DNA of 64,000 bases from Klebsiella aerogenes (GTDB lineage: Bacteria > Pseudomonadota > Gammaproteobacteria > Enterobacterales > Enterobacteriaceae). The stretch's first letter is position 1. Each line of letters begins with the position of its first letter. Position numbers and translations under genes: made by a program. This document shows, piece by piece, positions 56,667 to 64,000 of the stretch. The notes beneath the pieces are model-generated. The model was not told where the DNA came from and did no database searches. It saw nothing but the letters and a program-made list of their open reading frames with translations. The stretch is from NCBI GenBank assembly GCA_029027985.1, contig CP119076.1:2540422-2604421 (forward strand), in the 5' to 3' direction.

Positions 56667-57439
56667 GCCAGCACCCGCGATAAAAATTGCCGGGTGCGCT
56701 GATGTTGCGGATGATTCAGCACCTCATCGCTGCTGCCCTGTTCAACAATTTTCCCGTCGACCATAAAGACCACCCGATCGGCCACCTCGCGGGCAAAGCC
56801 GATTTCATGGGTCACCACAACCAACGTCGTGCCGGAGCGCGCCAGCTTTTTAATCACATCCAGCACCTCGCCAACCAGTTCCGGATCTAACGCCGATGTG
56901 GGTTCATCGAACAACATCACCCGCGGATTCAGCGCCAGCGCGCGGGCGATAGCGATGCGCTGCTGCTGACCGCCGGAAAGGTGCCGCGACCAGGCATCGG
57001 CTTTATTGCGCAATCCAACGACATCAAGCAGTTCATAAGCGCGGGCGGTGGCTTCTTTGCGACTGGCGAGCTTATGGGCAATCGGCGCTTCAATCAGGTT
57101 CTCCAGCACCGTCAGGTGCGGAAACAAGTTGAAGTTCTGAAACACGTAACCGACATTGACCCGCTGACGCAGGATCTCCTTCTCTTTCAGCTCGTACAGT
57201 TTGTCGCCTTTACGGCGATAACCTATGTAGTCGCCATCGATCTGGATGAGCCCTGCGTCTACCCGTTCGAGATGGTTAATGGTACGCAGTAATGTCGATT
57301 TACCGGAACCAGACGGCCCGAGAATAACCGTCACCGTCCCCGGCGCGATGTCCAGCGACACGTCATCCAGCGCTTTATGACGACCAAAGTATTTACTCAC
57401 GCCGGTTATCGAAATATGTCCGCTATGAGAGTTGGGCAT
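56663..57439 (-). CDS. Amino-acid ABC transporter ATPase
   Basis: 258 residues, polar amino-acid transporter ATPase type (GlnQ/TcyN-like). Walker [10 protein letters not shown], signature [15 protein letters not shown], Walker [15 protein letters not shown]. Overlaps the permease gene by 17 bases, so it is translationally coupled. Same role as B. subtilis YxeO or TcyN in the corresponding sulfur operons. Confidence 0.9.
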   Translation of the reverse strand: MPNSHSGHISITGVSKYFGRHKALDDVSLDIAPGTVTVILGPSGSGKSTLLRTINHLERVDAGLIQIDGDYIGYRRKGDKLYELKEKEILRQRVNVGYVFQNFNLFPHLTVLENLIEAPIAHKLASRKEATARAYELLDVVGLRNKADAWSRHLSGGQQQRIAIARALALNPRVMLFDEPTSALDPELVGEVLDVIKKLARSGTTLVVVTHEIGFAREVADRVVFMVDGKIVEQGSSDEVLNHPQHQRTRQFLSRVLA

Positions 57440-58352
57440 GTACGGCCTCCTGCGGCTGCGGTTGGCGGATCGGGTCGTTTCCCCGCTGATGACGGGCGCT
57501 GTTTACCGCCGAACGGCGTTCGCTGCGCGCCAGCGCGCGTTCAACCAGATACTGAATGGCCGAAAGCACGCTGGTGATCGCCAGATACCAGGCCGCCCCC
57601 ACCATCAGCAGCGGGATCACTTCCTGGGTGCGGTTGTAAATCATTTGAATGGTGTAGAACAATTCCGGCATCGCCAGCACGTAAACCATCGCCGTCCCCT
57701 TTGCCAGGCTGATGATTTCATTGAACCCGGCGGGTAAAATGGTACGTAGCGCCTGCGGCAGAATAATCCGCAGCGTGCGTCGCCAGGCCGGTAGCCCCAA
57801 CGCCGCGGCAGCCTCGTATTGCCCATGGTCGACGCCCAAAAAACCGCCGCGAATAATCTCGGCGGTGTAGGCGCTTTGTACTAACGTCAGGCCAACTACC
57901 GCGGTAGAAAACTGTCCCAGTACGTTGATCGTCTGATAGCTGGCCCAGGTGACGCCGGTAAAGGGGATCCCCAGCGATAAGCTGTCGTACAGGTAGGAAA
58001 AGTTATACAGAATGATCAGCACCACAATCAGCGGCAGCGAACGAAACAACCAGATGTAGCCCCATGCCAGGCTGCTGAGCAACCATGACGATGACAGGCG
58101 CGCCAGCGCCAGCAGGCCGCCGAAGATCACGCTTAATACGGTACCGAGCAACGTCAACAACAGCGTTTGCCCTAACCCTTCGAGTATCACCGGGTCGAAG
58201 AACCAACGGGCGAAAACACCCCACTCCCAACGCGGATTGAAAGCCACCGATTGCACAACAACCGCCAGCGCCAGCAGGGCCAGCAGCGCGCCCACAACGC
58301 GCATCGGGTAGCGCGCCGGGACCACCTTAATGGTTTCAGATGAATGCATCAT
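57423..58352 (-). CDS. Amino-acid ABC transporter permease
   Basis: 309 residues, with a His/Met-family amino-acid permease core: about five helices and the EAA-like loop [25 protein letters not shown] (quoted in part). There is an extended C-terminal basic tail of about 30 residues. Ribosome site GAGGAGG. Only one permease gene is present, so it is expected to act as a homodimer. Six bases after the GNAT gene. Confidence 0.88.
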   Translation of the reverse strand: MMHSSETIKVVPARYPMRVVGALLALLALAVVVQSVAFNPRWEWGVFARWFFDPVILEGLGQTLLLTLLGTVLSVIFGGLLALARLSSSWLLSSLAWGYIWLFRSLPLIVVLIILYNFSYLYDSLSLGIPFTGVTWASYQTINVLGQFSTAVVGLTLVQSAYTAEIIRGGFLGVDHGQYEAAAALGLPAWRRTLRIILPQALRTILPAGFNEIISLAKGTAMVYVLAMPELFYTIQMIYNRTQEVIPLLMVGAAWYLAITSVLSAIQYLVERALARSERRSAVNSARHQRGNDPIRQPQPQEAVHAQLS

Positions 58353-58358
58353 GCCTCC

Positions 58359-58868
58359 TCAGACACTGTGGCTAAATGCGCTAACCACCAGCGCTTTGGT
58401 GAACCGCAACCGGCCATCATAGGGCGGCTGGCTGTACGTTTCCGGGTCACGGGCAAGGTCAAACTGCGCCTCATAACCCTGACTGAGATAGAGCTTTACC
58501 GCCTCCGGCTGGCGAAAACCGGTGGTCAGATAAATATGGCGATACCCTGCCAGCGCCGCCCGCCGTTCCAGCTCTTGTACGACCTTCGCCGCCAGCCCCT
58601 GCTGACGCAGGCGCCGGTGGGTCCAGATGCGTTTGATTTCCGCCGTGTGCGGATCCTTCGGCTTATAGGCGCCAGTGGCGATAATGTCGCCGTCGCGCTC
58701 CAGCACGATAAACAGCCCCTGTGGCGCCAGATACCACTCACTTAATTCCACTTCGCCATCGCGGGAAAAATAGTCGCCATAGCGGGCCGCATACTCGGCA
58801 AATAAGCCGTGGATAATCGGTTGCAACTCCGGCGCATCCGGAGATATATCGCGAAATGCTTCACTCAT
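58359..58868 (-). CDS. GNAT acetyltransferase, SnaA/YxeL-like
   Basis: 169 residues with the GNAT acetyl-CoA motif A (IWTHRRLRQQGLAAKVVQELE). Its operon neighbours match B. subtilis operons in which YtmI/SnaA or YxeL N-acetylates S-substituted cysteine before C-S cleavage. The specific substrate is inferred from context. Ribosome site AGGAGG; 11 bases after the binding-protein gene. Confidence 0.8.
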   Translation of the reverse strand: MSEAFRDISPDAPELQPIIHGLFAEYAARYGDYFSRDGEVELSEWYLAPQGLFIVLERDGDIIATGAYKPKDPHTAEIKRIWTHRRLRQQGLAAKVVQELERRAALAGYRHIYLTTGFRQPEAVKLYLSQGYEAQFDLARDPETYSQPPYDGRLRFTKALVVSAFSHSV

Positions 58869-58879
58869 AGCGCCTCCTG

Positions 58880-59812
58880 TCAGTCACCCAGCCCAGCCGG
58901 ATTGATTTCAGAGCGTGGGATGCTTTCCACGCCCTCGCCCCAGCGTTGCAATACTTTGGCGTAGTCCCCGCTGGCAATCGCGCCATTCAGCGCCGCCTGT
59001 ACAGCATCGACCAACCCGCTACCTTTTTTCACCGTCACCGCAATATGCGCCGCTTTCGGCCAGCCGCCGTCGACGCTACCGACCAGTTTGGTTTTACCGG
59101 TCAGAGCCGCCTTCCACGCACCAATCACGTTAGGGCCAAAGAAGGCATCGGCGCGCCCGGTTTGCAGGGCCAGCGTTTGCGCGGCATCATCTTTGGTGTA
59201 CACCGGGGTGAACGGCTGCAATCCCTTCTTGATGTTTTCAGCATTCCACGCCAGCAAAATGGCCTCCTGGTTAGTGCCGGAGCCGACAATAATTTTCAGC
59301 CCGGCGATATCTTCAGCCTTGTCGATCTTGTTCAACGCACTACTGTTCTTCACGTAGAAGCCCAACGAATCCTTCCGGTAGGTGGCGAAATCAAACTTCG
59401 CTTTGCGTTCTTTGGTAACGGTAATATTGCTGATCGCCGCATCATATTTGCCGGAGGCGACGCCCAGTGGCCAGTCTTCCCATGAGGTTGGCACCACGTT
59501 AACCGCCAGACCAAGGCTGTCGGCCACCAGGCGAGCGATATCCGCTTCGCTGCCGAGCAGCGTTTTATTGTCATCCGCGAATACCGTCAGCGGCGGCGAA
59601 TTGAGCGCCGCTACCGCGACGGTGAATTTCCCCGGCGTCGCCAGATGGAGGTCTTTTGGCAGCAGCGCAATCGCCTGCGGGTTTTTGGCCGCATGAATCG
59701 GCGTTTTGTTTGCTTCGAGGCTAACGCCAGTGCCGTTAATGTTAACGTCCTGAGCCCACGTAGAGGCGCTAAAGGCCAACGTGAACGCCAGTAATAATGT
59801 GGTTTTCTGCAT
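58880..59812 (-). CDS. Amino-acid ABC transporter binding protein (paralogue 2)
   Basis: 310 residues, signal peptide cleaved near TWA-QD. Family 3 solute-binding protein, paralogous to the one at 55773. WEDWPLGVASGKYDAAISN, KFDFATYRKDSLGFYV and [19 protein letters not shown] mark the family. Two binding proteins with one permease/ATPase pair suggest the transporter accepts two related ligands. Confidence 0.87.
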   Translation of the reverse strand: MQKTTLLLAFTLAFSASTWAQDVNINGTGVSLEANKTPIHAAKNPQAIALLPKDLHLATPGKFTVAVAALNSPPLTVFADDNKTLLGSEADIARLVADSLGLAVNVVPTSWEDWPLGVASGKYDAAISNITVTKERKAKFDFATYRKDSLGFYVKNSSALNKIDKAEDIAGLKIIVGSGTNQEAILLAWNAENIKKGLQPFTPVYTKDDAAQTLALQTGRADAFFGPNVIGAWKAALTGKTKLVGSVDGGWPKAAHIAVTVKKGSGLVDAVQAALNGAIASGDYAKVLQRWGEGVESIPRSEINPAGLGD

Positions 59813-59826
59813 AGCGTACTTCCCTG

Positions 59827-61143
59827 TTATTGTTTTTCGAATTGGTTAACGGGTAATGCCAGCCCCAAACTTTCTCGCAGGGTGGCGCCCGGATAGTCGT
59901 GACGGAATAGCCCGCGCGCCTGTAGCAGCGGCACCACCTCATCGACAAAGCGCGGGAACGTTTCTGGCGTCCCGCCCTGAATAATGAAACCGTCGGCGGC
60001 ACGTTGTTCGAACCACTGCTGTAATCCATCGGCGACCTCGCTGGCGGTACCAGAGAAACGCGGGCGTGGGCTAGCTGCTTCCAACGCTACCTGACGTAGG
60101 GTTAATCCCCGTTCGCGGGCATTGCGTTTAATCTCATCGGTAGTACTGCGGAAGCTGTTCTGCCCAAGATCGCCGATATCCGGAAAAGGTTCATCCAGCG
60201 GGTATTGCGTAAAGTCGTGGTGTTCGAAATAACGCCCTAAATAGTTCAGCGCATCTTCGATCGATATTAACGCGGCGGTGGTCTGATACTGGCGTTCAAC
60301 ATCTTCGGCATCATCGCCAACGATCACGCTGACGCCCTGGAAAATATGCAGCTCATCCGGGTTACGCTGATAAGCCGCCAACAGGCTTTTCACATCACGG
60401 TAAAACGCCTGAGCCTCGGCCAGCGATTCCTGATGGGTAAAAATGGCGTCAGCGTGACGCGCGGCTAATTTTTTACCATCGTCAGATGCCCCGGCCTGAA
60501 ATATAATCGGTCGTCCCTGCGGCGTGCGGGCGATATTTAGCGGCCCGGCGACCTTAAAAAAATCGCCATGATGGTCAAGTGTGTGCAGTTTATTTTTATC
60601 AAAGAACTGACCGGTCTCTTTATTACGCACAAAAGCATCTTGTTCCCAGGAGTCCCATAACCCTTTCACCACCTGCAGATATTCATCAGCAATGCGGTAG
60701 CGCAGCGCATGGTCGGGATGCCGGGCGCGAGAAAAGTTCTTCGCTGAACCTTCTAACGGTGAGGTCACTACGTTCCAGCCAGCGCGCCCCTGGCTTAAGT
60801 GGTCAAGGCTGGCGAACTGCCGCGCGGTAGTAAACGGCTCACTGTAGGAGGTAGAGAGGGTACCCACCAGCCCCAGGCGCTGAGTCACCGCCGCCAGAGT
60901 CGATAATACGGTTAACGGCTCAAAGCGATTTAAAAAATGAGGAATAGATTTTTCATTGATATATAAACCATCGGCGACAAAAATAAAGTCTAATTTTCCC
61001 TGCTCAGCTTTAATCGCCGTCTCTTTAACAAATGAAAAATTAATACTGGCGTCTGCCAGCGCCGCCGGATGACGCCAGGCGGACATATTTCCCGACGCGC
61101 CATGCAAAATGGTGCCCAGGCGCAATTGCCGTTTTTCAGACAT
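59827..61143 (-). CDS. Flavin-dependent monooxygenase, NtaA/SnaA/DszA (CmoJ/YxeK-like) family
   Basis: 438 residues, bacterial-luciferase-like (LLM) TIM barrel of the nitrilotriacetate/DszA type. Motifs: [20 protein letters not shown] at the start, [19 protein letters not shown] (FMN phosphate region), [24 protein letters not shown]. In B. subtilis the corresponding YxeK/CmoJ cleaves the C-S bond of N-acetylated S-substituted cysteine with O2 and reduced flavin. A separate flavin reductase is needed and is not in the operon; yddH nearby is one candidate. Confidence 0.88.
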   Translation of the reverse strand: MSEKRQLRLGTILHGASGNMSAWRHPAALADASINFSFVKETAIKAEQGKLDFIFVADGLYINEKSIPHFLNRFEPLTVLSTLAAVTQRLGLVGTLSTSYSEPFTTARQFASLDHLSQGRAGWNVVTSPLEGSAKNFSRARHPDHALRYRIADEYLQVVKGLWDSWEQDAFVRNKETGQFFDKNKLHTLDHHGDFFKVAGPLNIARTPQGRPIIFQAGASDDGKKLAARHADAIFTHQESLAEAQAFYRDVKSLLAAYQRNPDELHIFQGVSVIVGDDAEDVERQYQTTAALISIEDALNYLGRYFEHHDFTQYPLDEPFPDIGDLGQNSFRSTTDEIKRNARERGLTLRQVALEAASPRPRFSGTASEVADGLQQWFEQRAADGFIIQGGTPETFPRFVDEVVPLLQARGLFRHDYPGATLRESLGLALPVNQFEKQ

Positions 61144-61167
61144 AATGACCCCTTACCCTGTCAAAAA

Positions 61168-62289
61168 TTAAATATGCTGTAGCGCTTGCTCCGCCAGATC
61201 CGCAAAATAATGAGCGGCGGGAGCAATGATGTTTTCATCCGGATTAAAAGCTGGATGGTGCAGGCCGAATTCGCTGGCGCTGCCGATGCTGACAAAGGCG
61301 CCGGGAATATGTTGCAGGTACACAGCAAAATCCTCGCCGCCTAAATGCAGATCGGCGTGCTGCGTGTGATAACCCGATCGCGCGGCCACGGCGCTGGCGA
61401 ATTCCGCCCAACGCGCATCGTTGACCAATGCTGTCGGTCCGGCGTACCAGAAAACGTCTATCTGCGCGCCGAAGGCGCTGGCGAAGCCCGCGGCGATTTC
61501 GCTGACTCGCGCTTTCACCCGCTGCTGCACCTCGCTGCTATGGGTTCGCAACGTGCCTTCCAGTTCAACGCTTTCCGGCAGCACGTTCCAGGTATTACCG
61601 CCCTGAATTCGCGTCACGCTGAGCACCACCGAATCGAGGGTATTGACCTCGCGGCTGGCGACGCTCTGCAGCAACGTCACCAACTGGCTCGCCAGCAGGA
61701 TGGCATCTTTACCTTCATGCGGGCGGGCGGCATGCGCGCCTTTTCCGGTGACGTTAAAGACGAAGCGGTCAACATTGGCATAAAACGGGCCGCCGCGAGT
61801 GGCGAATTCCCCAACGGCTAAATTCGGTTCGTTGTGCATTCCGAAAATCGCCGATACGCCGTCGAGCGCCCCGGCGCGAATCAGCGTTTTCGCGCCGCCA
61901 AAGCTCTCTTCCGCAGGCTGGAACAGGATCCGTACCCGGCCCGGCAATCGTGCTTCGCGTTCTTTCAATAACAGCGCCGCGCCAAGCATCACGCTGGTAT
62001 GAATATCGTGGCCGCAGGCGTGCATCACGCCCGGATTCTGCGAGCGGAACGGCAGCCCGGTCGCTTCGTCAATCGGCAAGGCGTCAATATCCGCCCGCAA
62101 CGCGATGATCGTATCGCCGCTGCCCACTTCCGCCACCGCGCCGGTGGCTAACTCGTAAGGCAACAGGGTCAGGCCGCCGCTTTGCAGCCAGTCGCGAACG
62201 CGCACGGTGGTGGCGACCTCCTGTAACGAGAGTTCCGGATTTTGATGCAGTTCACGCCGCCAGCTAATCAACTGTTGTGCAAAATTCAT
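61168..62289 (-). CDS. M20 family amidohydrolase (YxeP/SndA-like deacetylase)
   Basis: 373 residues, M20D peptidase family. The first metal motif MHACGHDIHTSV and PAEESFGGAKTL are present, then HNEPNLAVGEF and a dimerisation domain. Catalyses hydrolysis of N-acyl amino acids. In the matching B. subtilis operons the homologue removes the acetyl group from N-acetylcysteine after C-S cleavage. Start overlaps the upstream gene stop by four bases. Confidence 0.88.
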   Translation of the reverse strand: MNFAQQLISWRRELHQNPELSLQEVATTVRVRDWLQSGGLTLLPYELATGAVAEVGSGDTIIALRADIDALPIDEATGLPFRSQNPGVMHACGHDIHTSVMLGAALLLKEREARLPGRVRILFQPAEESFGGAKTLIRAGALDGVSAIFGMHNEPNLAVGEFATRGGPFYANVDRFVFNVTGKGAHAARPHEGKDAILLASQLVTLLQSVASREVNTLDSVVLSVTRIQGGNTWNVLPESVELEGTLRTHSSEVQQRVKARVSEIAAGFASAFGAQIDVFWYAGPTALVNDARWAEFASAVAARSGYHTQHADLHLGGEDFAVYLQHIPGAFVSIGSASEFGLHHPAFNPDENIIAPAAHYFADLAEQALQHI

Positions 62290-63287
62290 CGCGCCACCTC
62301 CGCGCCAAGGTGCGCTTGCGCCAACAGAGCCAGAGAGGCCAACCGCGCCCGGCCTTCGCTAATCGGCGTGTCGATAATAAATTCGTCAATCCGCCACTGC
62401 GCCTGCAGCTCATCGAGTTGCGCTTTAACCGCGTCGGCAGTGCCGAAGAGCAGCGAAGATTCGCGGCGCTCAATGTGCTTCGGCGAGCTACCGGCCTGAC
62501 GGGCAAATGCCGCCGCCTGCGCTTCGCTACCCACCGTCACCCGTTGGCCGTTTTCCAGTTCAACGCCCCACACTTCCACCTGTTTCGCCAGTTCGGCGGC
62601 GCTGACGGTATCTTGCGCGACGATCGCCTGCACGGCGACGATAATCTCGCGGCGGCTTAATTCACGCCACTGGGCGAGTACGTCGCGCAGCAGGTTTTTA
62701 TCGCCGTTGAGGTGGGCGGCAAAAACAAAATTCCAGTCCAGACTCGCCGCCAGGCGCGCGCTCTCAACGCTGGCGCCCAGCAGGAAACCGTCCGCACGGC
62801 GCGGCGGGATCGGCGTGGCGCGCAGGCTCTCTTCTCCCTGGCTTTCGGTCAGCGCCAGCCAGTTATCCAGTTGTGCGAGTTGTTCGGCAAAGCCGCCTTT
62901 CTCATCCTGATGCAGCCCCTGTTGCAGAGCGCGGGTGGCGAGCGGCAGGCCGCCCGGCGCTTTACCGACGCCAAGGTCGACGCGGCCCGGCGCAATGCTG
63001 GCCAGCACATTGAAGTTCTCGGCGACTTTGTACGGGCTGTAGTGCTGCAGCATCACCCCGCCGGACCCAACGCGGATCCGGCGGGTTTGTCCGAGGATCC
63101 AGGCGATAAGCAGTTCCGGCGACGGGCTCGCCAGCTGCTCGGCATTGTGATGTTCGGCAATCCAAAAGCGATGATAGCCCCAGTGCTCCGCCTGTTGCGC
63201 CAGCGTTAACGTTCGCGCCAGCGCCTGAGCGGCGGTTTCGCCAGCGGCGAGAGGACTTTTATCCAGGATACTGATTCGATAAGACAT
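62286..63287 (-). CDS. LLM class flavin-dependent oxidoreductase, MsnO8 family
   Basis: 333 residues, luciferase-like (alkanal monooxygenase-type) protein starting MSYRISILDKSPLAAGETAAQAL. FWIAEHHN, GSGGVMLQHYSPYKVAENF and GRVDLGVGKAPGG are typical of the YtmO/MsnO8 group. First gene of the operon. A TAATAAT hexamer and a TTGTTT about 19 bases apart lie in the 90-base gap upstream and may be the promoter. The role of YtmO-type enzymes in sulfur operons is not settled; some are linked to sulfonate or S-oxide breakdown. Confidence 0.85.
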   Translation of the reverse strand: MSYRISILDKSPLAAGETAAQALARTLTLAQQAEHWGYHRFWIAEHHNAEQLASPSPELLIAWILGQTRRIRVGSGGVMLQHYSPYKVAENFNVLASIAPGRVDLGVGKAPGGLPLATRALQQGLHQDEKGGFAEQLAQLDNWLALTESQGEESLRATPIPPRRADGFLLGASVESARLAASLDWNFVFAAHLNGDKNLLRDVLAQWRELSRREIIVAVQAIVAQDTVSAAELAKQVEVWGVELENGQRVTVGSEAQAAAFARQAGSSPKHIERRESSLLFGTADAVKAQLDELQAQWRIDEFIIDTPISEGRARLASLALLAQAHLGAEVAR

Positions 63288-63378
63288 TTCGCAGGCTCGT
63301 TTTAATTAACATGCCTGCATTATTAGGATCTGCTGCGTGCGCTGAGAAACAATTTATTTACATGTGCTCTGCCGGAAA

Positions 63379-63939
63379 TTAGATATACGGTGCATTGGAA
63401 GATATCTGCGACCTGACCAATTCCGCGATAAATACCTCCGTCTGTTGTCTGTTACGCAAACGGACGAAGCGAATATGGCGATACTGCGGATTATGCATGT
63501 CCGCCAGGTAGCGCCGTCGGTTGGCGCGCCAGGTTTTGATTGTCCACCAGATGATAGATTCCCGGTGAAGGAAGGAACGGCGAAAACTTTCACAATTGCC
63601 GGTCCCCGGCCAAAGCTCCTGATGACGCCAGGCTCGTTTCACCGCCCGTCCGACCGCCTGGTATAAGGTTTGACAGAAACCGTAATCCACCCACACGACC
63701 ACATCGATATCGCGCCATTTCACTGCCCGGCTGCGATTATAGTTACCATCCAGCACCCAACCCGGCGCTGCGGTTGCCTGAGCAATATTCGCGAAAAACA
63801 CATCATCCGGCGCCCCCTGCCACTGCGGCCGCCAATAAAGGCGATCCAGTTCAATGTACGGCAGAGAAAGCACCGTCGCCAGCCGTTGCGCAAGGGTTGA
63901 TTTGCCTACGCCGCTGGTGCCTACCACGTTGATTTTCAT
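63379..63939 (-). CDS. P-loop adenylate-kinase-like protein (FlaR/DNA topology modulation type)
   Basis: 186 residues from ATG 63939 (MKINVVGTSGVGKSTLA), with Walker A GTSGVGKST. The pattern with YIELDRLYWRPQW, WVLDGNYNRS and a C-terminal basic part is that of small kinases annotated as adenylate kinases or topology modulation protein FlaR. Substrate unknown. A GTG three codons upstream is an alternative start; GGGAAG suits the ATG. It lies upstream of, and in the same direction as, the sulfur operon, with a 91-base gap. Confidence 0.75.
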   Translation of the reverse strand: MKINVVGTSGVGKSTLAQRLATVLSLPYIELDRLYWRPQWQGAPDDVFFANIAQATAAPGWVLDGNYNRSRAVKWRDIDVVVWVDYGFCQTLYQAVGRAVKRAWRHQELWPGTGNCESFRRSFLHRESIIWWTIKTWRANRRRYLADMHNPQYRHIRFVRLRNRQQTEVFIAELVRSQISSNAPYI

Positions 63940-64000
63940 GACGGTCACTTCCCGATTATCCCCCAGTGAGACTCAGCATAGTCGATCTCCTACCCGATGG

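Overview
The window looks like chromosome of an enterobacterium in the Klebsiella/Raoultella neighbourhood. Proteins and gene order closely match Escherichia coli over much of its length (osmC, sra, maeA, adhP, fdnIHG, yddG, smvA, narUZYWV, nhoA, yddH, pptA). The accessory genes fit Klebsiella-type genomes: a KpBest-like bestrophin, a second liv transporter, catBCA-benABCD and smvRA. There are no tRNA or rRNA genes, no CRISPR array, no insertion sequence and no phage. Assignments rest on remembered family sequences and visible motifs; no database search was run.

Layout. 1-7.4 kb: start of an unidentified gene, then a cyanide-insensitive bd-type oxidase (cioA, cioB, DUF2474 subunit), a bestrophin channel, a frameshifted DyP peroxidase, a CDF metal exporter and an MpaB-family oxygenase. 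7.4-16 kb: osmC, a LysR regulator divergent from a periplasmic MBL-fold protein with a degenerate metal site, sra, maeA, an ABC-F ATPase behind a leader peptide ORF and alternative hairpins, a periplasmic pyrophosphatase and adhP. 16-25.5 kb: araJ, a five-gene branched-chain amino-acid-type ABC transporter, two small envelope proteins, ydhR, a frameshifted ppk2 and a CcdAB-like toxin-antitoxin pair. 25.5-31.2 kb: the selenocysteine formate dehydrogenase-N operon fdnGHI, divergent from yddG.

31.2-38.5 kb: benzoate to beta-ketoadipate enol-lactone in one apparent operon, catBCA-benABCD, divergent from an IclR-type regulator. 38.5-49 kb: the smvA efflux pump with its TetR regulator smvR, nitrate transporter narU and the second nitrate reductase narZYWV, followed by an 86-bp-period REP-like array. 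49.3-55.7 kb: nhoA, a Fe3+/polyamine-family ABC importer behind a coupled 30-codon ORF, flavin reductase yddH, tautomerase pptA and a DUF1275 membrane protein. 55.7-63.3 kb: an eight-gene operon (two flavin monooxygenases, an M20 deacetylase, a GNAT acetyltransferase and an amino-acid ABC transporter with two paralogous binding proteins), best explained as salvage of sulfur from S-substituted cysteines. The window ends with a small P-loop kinase-like gene.

Themes. Anaerobic nitrate respiration is represented twice: formate dehydrogenase-N and NarZYWV with NarU. A NarL/NarP-type 7-2-7 box lies upstream of both fdnG and adhP. The E. coli-like backbone is interrupted by a different accessory cassette at nearly every junction. 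The most notable candidates are the leader/hairpin region before the ABC-F gene, the S-substituted-cysteine salvage operon, the CcdB-like toxin without the gyrase-poisoning C-terminus, the coupled small ORF before the ABC importer, and two genes broken by single indels (DyP, ppk2).
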